Shown here in pieces: positions 51,685-59,501 of a stretch of 64,000 nt of DNA. The translations under genes and the position numbers were made by a program. The stretch's first letter is position 1. Every line of letters starts with the position of its first letter. The notes beneath the pieces are model-generated. The model was given only the letters and a program-made list of their open reading frames with translations, was not told the origin of the DNA and ran no database searches. The DNA comes from Roseateles_B flavus (GTDB taxonomy: Bacteria; Pseudomonadota; Gammaproteobacteria; Burkholderiales; Burkholderiaceae_C). The stretch is from contig NZ_JBDPZC010000014.1 of the NCBI RefSeq assembly GCF_039872765.1, forward strand, positions 41,751 through 105,750, in the 5' to 3' direction.

Positions 51685-53640
51685 ATGCAGGGTGGACACA
51701 CTGACGAAATCTTGAACTTGCTGGAGACGCAGGTTGGAAGTCCGCAAGAGGTGGCTGACATTGCCAGCACGGCTCGTGAAGTCATGGGCAAGTGGGTGAA
51801 GCCACTCAGCGGTGGCGCCGAACAGACTAATGGCCTGATATACGGCCTAGTGCAAAGCGGCAAGACGGGTGTTCTGACGGTGACTGGCGCCATGGGCGCT
51901 GACGAAGGCTACAAAACGCTCATCGTCCTTACATCTGACATCGACCCGTTGTATGAGCAAACCCGTGGTCGGATTCAAGAAGCTTTTCCCGGCATGGATA
52001 TCCTCGGGAAGGGGGACCTGCGCGACCCCGGTACCTTCCTGCAGCGGCTGAAGCGCAACACTTGTGCGGTCGTGGTCACGAAGAACGGCAGCATCCTTAA
52101 GACTCTCATCGAAAACTTGAAGGGTGGCAACGTCCGCGGTCTCGCGTGCCTCATCATCGACGACGAGGCCGATCAAGCTAGCCTAAACACACAGGCGCGC
52201 AAGAACGACGGTTCGCAGAGCAAGATCAACCTTCAGATCGAAGAACTGAGAAGCTTCTTTCACAGGAACACCTATCTGCAGGTTACAGCGACGCCCGGGG
52301 CGCTGTTCTTGCAAGACGGAGAGCACGCTTTTCGGCCGAAGTTCACCGTGCTCAGTCATCCGGGGAAGGACTATGTCGGCGGGGAGGACTTCTTCGCCAA
52401 CGGCGTCGATGACTTGGTCCGCGAGTTTCCTCTTGCCGACCTAATGACTCTATCGGCGGGAATGCAACCGACGCCAGGCACCCAGATTCCGGCGTCTCTC
52501 CTGGCCGCGCTCGACGCTTTCATGATCGGCGCTACCTACAAGCGTGAAGCGCAGCCAGACCAGTACTGCGCCTTTCTCTGCCACGTTAGTACGCGGACCG
52601 ATGACCACAAGCACATTGTCGAGCTGCTGCGGAAGTACAAGGACGATCTCAGCTCGGGCCTAAAAGCTGGAAGCGCTAAACTCGTCGCCCGCCTTCGAGC
52701 CGCTTTCGACGATTTGGCCGGCACTCACAAGGGTCTAGCTAAAGCTGACTTCGATCACTTGCTTGATCGGATCAAATTTCTCTCTGCTGGCATCTACGTC
52801 AAGCTGGTCAATGGTGAAACCGACGAGGACGTGGCGCTACACGCGCCCTACAACCTGTTTGTTGGAGGCAACAAGCTAGGCCGAGGCGTCACGATCAAGA
52901 ATCTATTGGTCAGCTACTACGGGAGGCACCCAAAGACGCCCCAGGCCGACACCGTGCTTCAGCACGCCCGGATGTATGGTTATCGGCGCAAGGATATTGG
53001 GTTGCTTCGGCTATGGCTGCCGCCGGAACTTCACGCGGTGTTCGCCGCCATCAATGAGATGGAGCGCAGTCTTAGGAAGCTGATCGCGGACAGTCCCGAC
53101 GAAGAGTTCAGAGGGGTCTACCTCCAGAACGGACTTCAGGCCACGAGGCGCACCGTACTTGTGCCGGGCGCAATAGGTGTCTACACCGGCGGTGGTACGT
53201 ACAACCCGGCGCAGGTGCTGCGCGATGACGCCGCTGCTAAGAACACCGCGAAGCTGGACAAGTTGTTGTCCAGCGTAGGCGACAAACAGTTCGTCGAGTT
53301 TTCCATCGAGGACCTTCAGGAGCTCATCCGCTTGACTGCGCCGGACCCATCACAGTCCGAACATGTGTGGAACCCAGTCGCGGTAGCGGAAGGACTCAGG
53401 CAGTGTGCAGACATCCTCGAACAGCAGTCCGGATACGTGTATGTAGACCGAGACCGTGACCTGAAAGAGCGTCGGCGTGAGACACAAGGCGTGCTTTCCG
53501 GCGGTGAGGCGGGAAAGGTACCCAGTGGACGAATCACCATCTTCATGATGCGCACCAAGGCCTTTGGCAAGCAGCAGGCAGCCTGGTGGCCGCAGATCCG
53601 TTTCCCAGCCGGTCGCTATGCGCTGGCGTTTGCTATTTAA
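51685..53640 (+). CDS. Z1-domain helicase-like ATPase
   Basis: A 651-residue superfamily-II-like enzyme. Walker A is GLVQSGKTG (residues 54-62) and the DEAD-like box is IIDDEADQ (157-164). YLQVTATPGALFLQ follows as motif III, and the Z1 hallmark FVGGNKLGRGVTIKNLLVSY, then DTVLQHARMYGYR, serves as motifs V/VI. Z1 proteins occur in predicted restriction systems beside Dcm-type methylases and ATPases. The start at 51685 follows GGGAG by eight bases; an in-frame ATG at 51649 lies inside the upstream gene and is less likely. Confidence 0.85.
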   Translation: MQGGHTDEILNLLETQVGSPQEVADIASTAREVMGKWVKPLSGGAEQTNGLIYGLVQSGKTGVLTVTGAMGADEGYKTLIVLTSDIDPLYEQTRGRIQEAFPGMDILGKGDLRDPGTFLQRLKRNTCAVVVTKNGSILKTLIENLKGGNVRGLACLIIDDEADQASLNTQARKNDGSQSKINLQIEELRSFFHRNTYLQVTATPGALFLQDGEHAFRPKFTVLSHPGKDYVGGEDFFANGVDDLVREFPLADLMTLSAGMQPTPGTQIPASLLAALDAFMIGATYKREAQPDQYCAFLCHVSTRTDDHKHIVELLRKYKDDLSSGLKAGSAKLVARLRAAFDDLAGTHKGLAKADFDHLLDRIKFLSAGIYVKLVNGETDEDVALHAPYNLFVGGNKLGRGVTIKNLLVSYYGRHPKTPQADTVLQHARMYGYRRKDIGLLRLWLPPELHAVFAAINEMERSLRKLIADSPDEEFRGVYLQNGLQATRRTVLVPGAIGVYTGGGTYNPAQVLRDDAAAKNTAKLDKLLSSVGDKQFVEFSIEDLQELIRLTAPDPSQSEHVWNPVAVAEGLRQCADILEQQSGYVYVDRDRDLKERRRETQGVLSGGEAGKVPSGRITIFMMRTKAFGKQQAAWWPQIRFPAGRYALAFAI

Positions 53641-53652
53641 GGGTAGAAGTCG

Positions 53653-55485
53653 ATGACATTGAAGCTGAGCGATGAGATTGCCAGCCTTGAAAAGAACCGG
53701 GGCAAGTACTTCAAGATTTTCCCTGGATACATCACTCATATTCGCTTCCCGCGCTTCAAGAACATTGCCGACGGAACTCGCATTGACTTCACCTTCCCAG
53801 TGACCGCATTGGTCGGGTCGAATGGGTCTGGAAAGACTTCGGTCCTGAACGCGCTGTACGGGGCGCCAGCGGGCCAGTCCACCGGACAGTACTGGTTCAG
53901 CACAAAGATTGACCCCATAGAGGAAGGTGAAGGTAGTCCGAGTCGCTTTATTTATGGGCACCTCAACGCCACCTTCAACGATGTCGTCGAGACACGCAAG
54001 GCGAGGGTGCGGAAGACTCGATATGGGCTACCCGATCCCAACTATTGGGAACCGACCAAGGAGAGCACCGGCGACGGCATGGTTGAACCCGAGTTGAAGG
54101 CGAACAAGGTCTATGGCGGCCGGGCGAAGGACCGGTGGAATCCCGTATCGCGCAAAGTTCTGTACATCAACTTCCGCAAAGAACTGAGCGCATTCGACAA
54201 GTACTTCTACTTCGGCAAAGACCCGATACCACATGTGCCGCCTAAGAAGGGGGCCAAGGTCTCCCCGCTGCGGATCTCAAGCAAGATGGATCAGGTGAGA
54301 CATGACGCCGAACTGCTCGCCCAGGTCATCGAGTCCGGGGACACGTCCGTAATGCGTCGCGGTCACAAGGTAGCCACCGAGAATCGGCTTTTGGACGAGG
54401 CCGAACTCTCGATGGTCAGCTATGTCCTAGGCAGGGAATACGAAGAGGCTAGGTGGATTCGACATCGGCTCTTTAAAGGCGACGGCGGTCTAAGCGTCGT
54501 GTTCAAGACGAAGCACGGACGTTACTCTGAGGCTTTCGCAGGCAGCGGTGAGGTCGCAGTGACAAGCTGCGTGGTACAGGTTCTGGCAGCAAGCCAAGGT
54601 ACCCTTGTGCTGCTGGATGAACCAGAGGTTTCTCTGCACCCTGGTGCGCAAGAACGCTTGCTAGCTTTTCTTTCCAAGATGGCCAGAACGAAGCAGTTGC
54701 AGGTCGTGTTTTCGACCCATTCCCCCCATCTCGTGACCGCGCTGCCCAACGATGCGATCAAAGCCTTCCATCAGCTTGACAACGGTCGCTTCGTCGTCAT
54801 CCCGGCAACCCATCCATACGCGGCGTTCCGACGACTGGGGGCTGTAGGAGGCGGTGAGGTCAGAGTCCTGGTGGAGGACCAACTTGCTAAGTCGGTCGTG
54901 AAGCAGGCGCTGCGGTTGCTTGGGGACCCGGCGCAAGCCGCGATCTTTAAGGTGGAGTATCTGAGCGGCGGTGCGGAGGCGATCTTGAAGTACCAGGTGC
55001 CCGTTCTGATGGCCGCGCCCGGTCACACGCTTGTACTGCTCGACGGCGACAAGAAGCGGTTGGAAGAGTTCGTGGATCCGAACACTATCGCAGCGGCCGA
55101 CGACGGCACCCTCAGCGAGCGGATCAAGGAGGCTGTTGGCGTAGAGCCGGTTTTCACCGTGGACGGCGGAGCCGCTGGCGGAAACGCCGCCCAGCGCGTA
55201 GAGGCTCAGCGCCGCTACCTCGCGTGGCTGAGAGAAAATGTGCGCTTCATTCCAACGCTGTGCCCGGAGGCTTTGGTTCTAACTGCCGCTGGAAAAGGCG
55301 ACCCTGCTGCAACGACCGCGCAGCACCACAAGGACCGTCTCCGGACTTTGACGGTGGAGTTGTACGGCGAGGATGCAACCAACGAACGCACGGACATGCA
55401 CGGAGAAGAGTTGCTTGCCGCAAACCGCGGAGCGTCAGCCGAACTGGCGCAGCTTGGGCAGATCCTCCTGCAGCACCTTCCGTAG
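53653..55485 (+). CDS. ABC-type ATPase with Toprim-like C-terminus (OLD-like)
   Basis: A 610-residue protein. The N-terminus has Walker A GSNGSGKT (55-62). The partner Walker B is TLVLLDEPEVSLHPG (D322, E323), followed by the H-loop VVFSTHSPHLV, which is the SMC/RecF/OLD ATPase pattern with a long insertion between the motifs. The C-terminal part shows VRVLVEDQLAKS (E408) and TLVLLDGDKK (D464, D466), spaced like a Toprim nuclease as in OLD proteins. It lies 12 bases after the Z1 gene and is likely the energy-dependent nuclease of the module. Confidence 0.82.
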   Translation: MTLKLSDEIASLEKNRGKYFKIFPGYITHIRFPRFKNIADGTRIDFTFPVTALVGSNGSGKTSVLNALYGAPAGQSTGQYWFSTKIDPIEEGEGSPSRFIYGHLNATFNDVVETRKARVRKTRYGLPDPNYWEPTKESTGDGMVEPELKANKVYGGRAKDRWNPVSRKVLYINFRKELSAFDKYFYFGKDPIPHVPPKKGAKVSPLRISSKMDQVRHDAELLAQVIESGDTSVMRRGHKVATENRLLDEAELSMVSYVLGREYEEARWIRHRLFKGDGGLSVVFKTKHGRYSEAFAGSGEVAVTSCVVQVLAASQGTLVLLDEPEVSLHPGAQERLLAFLSKMARTKQLQVVFSTHSPHLVTALPNDAIKAFHQLDNGRFVVIPATHPYAAFRRLGAVGGGEVRVLVEDQLAKSVVKQALRLLGDPAQAAIFKVEYLSGGAEAILKYQVPVLMAAPGHTLVLLDGDKKRLEEFVDPNTIAAADDGTLSERIKEAVGVEPVFTVDGGAAGGNAAQRVEAQRRYLAWLRENVRFIPTLCPEALVLTAAGKGDPAATTAQHHKDRLRTLTVELYGEDATNERTDMHGEELLAANRGASAELAQLGQILLQHLP

Positions 55486-55493
55486 ATACTGGT

Positions 55494-55544
55494 ATGGCGT
55501 TGTCCGACATCATCAACATCGAAGCTCACCGTCTTTCCGAATGA
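55494..55544 (+). CDS. Possible 16-codon coupling ORF
   Basis: An ATG at 55494 reads MALSDIINIEAHRLSE and its TGA overlaps the methyltransferase ATG (ATGA at 55541-55544). No good ribosome site is visible. It could couple translation of the methylase to the upstream ATPase gene, or be chance. Confidence 0.25.
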   Translation: MALSDIINIEAHRLSE

Positions 55545-56602
55545 CCAGCGCAAAAAATCCGGCAGAACCTAAGCTGCATGCCATCGATCTTTTTAGCGGA
55601 TGCGGCGGTCTAAGCCTTGGGCTCAAGGGTGCTGGCTTCACGGTCGCGGCAGCCGTCGAAATCGACCGCAAGGCGCAGGAAACTTATCGCCTCAACCACC
55701 CCAAGGTGCGCCTCTACGCTGCCGACATTCGTAAGCTGGACCCTGCGCAGATTCTTGTCGAGGCAGGCTTAGCCGCTGGAGAACTGGATCTTCTGGCGGG
55801 TTGCCCTCCCTGCCAAGGTTTCTCTCGCCTGCGCACGAAGAACAAGATGACATCGGTCAGCGACCACCGGAACGACCTTGTTGAGGACTTTCTTCGCTTC
55901 ATCGAGGTTATGCAGCCGAAGACTGTGATGCTGGAGAACGTCCCTGCGCTGGCGAAGGACGCTCGATTTCTTAGCATGCAGGGCAAGTTGCACAAGCTGG
56001 GCTATGCGACGGTGGTTCACGTGCTGGACGCTGCGGACTACTCAGTACCACAGCGCCGCAAGCGTCTCATCATGCTTGCATCCAAGGTCCATTCCCCCGC
56101 TGTCGCTGACAAGGCGAAAAAGCGCATTACGGTGCGTCAGGCTCTGAAGGGAATGGTCGAGCCTGGCCAAGGGCGAGACAAGTTGCATGGCCTAGGCGAA
56201 AACAGGTCACAAAAGGTCCGTGATCTCATCGCGCTCATACCAAAGGACGGCGGCAGCCGTAGCGATCTGCCGCCCCAGTACCAGTTGGAATGCCACAAGC
56301 GCAGCGACGGATTCGGTGACATCTACGGCCGCTTGGCCTGGGACGCAGTTGCGCCGACGATTACCAGCGGTTGTCACAATCCCTCAAAAGGACGATTCCT
56401 GCATCCCGGCCAGGACAGGACCATTAGTTTGCGCGAAGCTGCAGTGCTGCAAGGATTTCCCCGCTCCTACAAGTTCAATGTCGCGCATGGGAAGGAATCA
56501 ATCGCCCTCATGATCGGGAACGCGCTGCCGCCCCCGTTCATCACGGCACACGCCAGCGCACTTCGGGATGGCCTGCTGAACTCTGCGGCTTCGACACCAT
56601 AG
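55541..56602 (+). CDS. DNA cytosine-5 methyltransferase
   Basis: A 353-residue C5-methylase. Motif I is AIDLFSGCGGLSLGL, motif IV AGCPPCQGFS with catalytic C91, motif VI MLENVPAL, motif VIII QRRKRLIM and motifs IX/X REAAVLQGFPRSY and IGNALPPP. The target-recognition region is short (about 70 residues). It lies after the Z1 and OLD-like genes in one operon and would provide self-protection to a restriction-like module. The recognition sequence cannot be deduced. Confidence 0.92.
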   Translation: MTSAKNPAEPKLHAIDLFSGCGGLSLGLKGAGFTVAAAVEIDRKAQETYRLNHPKVRLYAADIRKLDPAQILVEAGLAAGELDLLAGCPPCQGFSRLRTKNKMTSVSDHRNDLVEDFLRFIEVMQPKTVMLENVPALAKDARFLSMQGKLHKLGYATVVHVLDAADYSVPQRRKRLIMLASKVHSPAVADKAKKRITVRQALKGMVEPGQGRDKLHGLGENRSQKVRDLIALIPKDGGSRSDLPPQYQLECHKRSDGFGDIYGRLAWDAVAPTITSGCHNPSKGRFLHPGQDRTISLREAAVLQGFPRSYKFNVAHGKESIALMIGNALPPPFITAHASALRDGLLNSAASTP

Positions 56603-56711
56603 CTCTTGGTGGACATGAGCGGCCGCTGCCCTGCCCATAGGCGACGCATGCCTCGGTCGCATCGAAATGCCGCAACTGCTGCTTTGCGGCCCATGAGGAT
56701 TTGCAAACCGG

Positions 56712-58049
56712 TCAGAAGAGACTTCTTTGTCGCTCTCGACAGACTTGCTTGCGAGCCAGCAACGCGACAAGGGCCGCCGGTTCATGGCATCTCAGCCAAG
56801 AAGTCGCTGCCTTGCAGCGGCTGTAAATGTCTCTTCGAGAGCAGGCCTCGTGCTCGAGCATGAACGTCTCGATTTCGCGAATGGCCGATGCACGCCGAGC
56901 TACTTGTCGCTGGGCCGCTCGTTGCTTGGAAGCGTTGCACGACGCCGCGCGCAAGTGAATCCGTAGCGTGCCGACAGAAACGTTGAGCTCCGCAGCGGCG
57001 TGGGCCAACGTGACCGAGGCCGCGGTGGCTGTCCGCACGATGCGACCCGCGCGCCGATCGTCGTCGTGCCAGAGAAGGCCTTGGCCCTGATCATCCCAGC
57101 TGACTTTAGCTGTCGGACGGTGCAGCTTCTCGATGAGCTCGCAGTCTGTCTTACCATCAAAGGCGGCGCTCAGCAGCAGCATCCACTTGATGGGGTGAGC
57201 CGCGCGTCGAGAGGCAAGCGTCTCGTGAATCCACTTCCCTTCTGACAAGGGGGCCACGCCAGCGATGCAGCGAAGCCCGCGCGCTTGCGGTGTGGAGCCG
57301 AACCACGCGCATAGTCTCGCTGCCGAGATCGGCTTGGTCGCGCTGAGAACGCGTTGTTCATGAAGAGCGGAGACGACTATTCGACGGACAGCCTGTAGAT
57401 CCACGGGCGGCGCCGAGACCAAGCTCGATGCCAGTGCAGACAGCGTCCGCATCGACTGCCAGCATTGACCGGTGGATAGCAGCCGAGGCGCCGGAGCCAT
57501 GCCAATGTCGAGCGGTGGAAGATGCCATGCCGCGGAAGTGACGTCCTGCTTGTACAGCGGCCGGTCGTGCACGAGGCAGACCCAGGACCCCGGCAACTGC
57601 TGCGTTAGGCGCCAGCTCGGCATGCCGAGCGTGGCGATATCCTCGCGGACGCAATCCGGACACCACCTAAGCGCCCGTTGCTCCAGCGCGCTCGCGCGCA
57701 TGCCGAACATCGTCATCCACGCGGTCGGCTGATCTGACTGCGCGAGGACGTCGAAGCGCTGTCGCTGCTTGGCCGCAAGGAACGGCACGAATGCAGCCAG
57801 CGGCGTACGCTTGAGCAGTATGGACCTGACATCGCCCAAGGCACCGCCGGTCGCGCGGCAGAAATGGTGCAGACGCGTCGGCGCTTCGATCTCCTTGTAG
57901 GCATGGAGCGTGTCGAAGAGAAGGCCGCCGACGGGCCGCACCGCTCCGGCGCCGCGAAGCCGGTGGTACCTTGCCGCCCATGAGTACAGCGTCTCGTCGG
58001 CGTGCCATGCCGGCACGATCGGAAGCGGCTCGAGCGTCGGCGCGTCCAT
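56712..58049 (-). CDS. tniQ: TniQ/TnsD-family target-selection protein
   Basis: A 445-residue protein. The N-terminus PIVPAWHADETLYSWAARYH matches the TniQ start, and a zinc site is visible as RWCPDCVRED with WVCLVHDRPL. The C-terminal half contains HTH-like segments (SVTLAHAAAELNVSVGTLRIHLRAAS). In Tn7-like elements this protein recognises the attachment site and recruits TnsC. It lies 12 bases after tnsC as the last gene of the tns operon. Confidence 0.88.
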   Translation of the reverse strand: MDAPTLEPLPIVPAWHADETLYSWAARYHRLRGAGAVRPVGGLLFDTLHAYKEIEAPTRLHHFCRATGGALGDVRSILLKRTPLAAFVPFLAAKQRQRFDVLAQSDQPTAWMTMFGMRASALEQRALRWCPDCVREDIATLGMPSWRLTQQLPGSWVCLVHDRPLYKQDVTSAAWHLPPLDIGMAPAPRLLSTGQCWQSMRTLSALASSLVSAPPVDLQAVRRIVVSALHEQRVLSATKPISAARLCAWFGSTPQARGLRCIAGVAPLSEGKWIHETLASRRAAHPIKWMLLLSAAFDGKTDCELIEKLHRPTAKVSWDDQGQGLLWHDDDRRAGRIVRTATAASVTLAHAAAELNVSVGTLRIHLRAASCNASKQRAAQRQVARRASAIREIETFMLEHEACSRRDIYSRCKAATSWLRCHEPAALVALLARKQVCRERQRSLF

Positions 58050-58061
58050 CGGCGGCCTCCA

Positions 58062-59501
58062 CTACCTGGCCTTACGCTTGCTCGCGTTGACCTCGGTAGC
58101 TTCGCTGATGTCCCGGCAGAGCTTGCTGCGCGGACTGGCCTCGCCAGCGCGTTTGGACTGTCGGCTCGGCGATGCCGCTGGCGGCGGCGATGGCGTTCGT
58201 GGTGTCGTTTGCTCGGTGGCGATGTCCGGCGTCTTCTGCTCCGCCTTCGGCGTCCAGTACATGCGGAGCTGCGAGACGGGAAGATCCTTGTAGCGCCACA
58301 GGTTCTCGAAGTCGTGCGTCGCCAGCGCCTTGATCCGCTCGCGCGATGCGGTAAACGCAGGCGACTTCTCGAACACCGATGCTACGACGCTGGTCGTTAT
58401 CACCTCGATGTCGTTGCTCAACGCGTCGTCCAGCGTTTCGATGCGCAGGCGACATACCAGGCGCGGCAGGCCACCCGTGAATCGCCATATCAGCTGGTCC
58501 CAGCTCGTGATGGCCGGGTAGCTGGGCAATGCCTCGAACGCAGCATCGGGCTTGTCCATGAGGCTTGGCCCCCAAAGCCTCGGCATCCAGATATCGCGCC
58601 AGATCGGCGCGTCAGGGCCGAACGCCGGCAGCATCGTGAACCAGCCACCCTCCGAGAATCGATCCACATCCTGGGCGTGCAGCCTGAGCTGCTCGAAGGC
58701 CAGCGGGTTGCCGATCAGCATGACCGGGATGCCCCAGTTGAGGATCCGAAGGAAGTAGTTCAGGAAGTCGCGTGAGAAAACGCGGGAACCTAGGTTCTCC
58801 GCTTGGGACTCCTCGATGACCAGAAGCCCGCAGCGATGCTGCGCCAGGATGTACATCACGGTGACGATGAGGAACTCGACGCGCACGGTCGTCTTCACAT
58901 GCTGGGCTTCGTAGTTGGTCCCCAATGCGCGATCGATCTCCTTGATGCAGTTGATCAGCAGTCCCTTGCGCGAATGGTCCGCCGGCATGGGCACCTTGAG
59001 CCAGATGAGCTGCTTGAGTCGGTGCATGCCCCAGTCGCCTTTCGGTTCATGAACGATCACTTGAGGCAGCAAGCTCAGCACGCGATCGGCGATGTGCGAT
59101 TTGCCGATGCCGGTGATTCCCTCGAGGACGATCCCCACTGCTTGGTTGGGAAACCAGGGCAAGTCGGTCAGCGCCTTCCCGAGATGCTGCGCCAGAGCGT
59201 TGAGATCTCGCCGAACCGTTTCCAGCCTTGGATTGCGCTGGCGCAGCCCTTGATAGAGCGCCCTGAGCATGCGCTGCGCTACGCGGGCGGGCTGCGGTGC
59301 CGGCACGAAGATGCGCTTGAGATCGTCGACCTGCAGCACACGATCGAACTTGGACATCTCTGCCGGCCTCAGCCCAGCGAGGGGATTGAATTCCAAGGCA
59401 TTCATCAGCGCCCCGATGTCGGTAAGCCAGGTCGGGATCAGTTCCAGACCGGGCGCGCAAAGCAACGGGTTGGGCTCTTGCCCATTGGAAGCGGCGCTCA
59501 C
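58062..59501 (-). CDS. tnsC: TnsC-like transposition AAA+ ATPase
   Basis: A 479-residue regulator ATPase starting at GTG. Walker A is GITGIGKSH (128-136) and Walker B is GLLVIEES in an AAA+ core. The N-terminal 110 residues and a Ser/Pro/Lys-rich C-terminal tail (about 50 residues) flank it. TnsC links target recognition by TniQ to TnsA/TnsB activation and gives target immunity. Its first base is shared with the tnsB stop (TAGTG). Confidence 0.87.
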   Translation of the reverse strand: MSAASNGQEPNPLLCAPGLELIPTWLTDIGALMNALEFNPLAGLRPAEMSKFDRVLQVDDLKRIFVPAPQPARVAQRMLRALYQGLRQRNPRLETVRRDLNALAQHLGKALTDLPWFPNQAVGIVLEGITGIGKSHIADRVLSLLPQVIVHEPKGDWGMHRLKQLIWLKVPMPADHSRKGLLINCIKEIDRALGTNYEAQHVKTTVRVEFLIVTVMYILAQHRCGLLVIEESQAENLGSRVFSRDFLNYFLRILNWGIPVMLIGNPLAFEQLRLHAQDVDRFSEGGWFTMLPAFGPDAPIWRDIWMPRLWGPSLMDKPDAAFEALPSYPAITSWDQLIWRFTGGLPRLVCRLRIETLDDALSNDIEVITTSVVASVFEKSPAFTASRERIKALATHDFENLWRYKDLPVSQLRMYWTPKAEQKTPDIATEQTTPRTPSPPPAASPSRQSKRAGEASPRSKLCRDISEATEVNASKRKAR

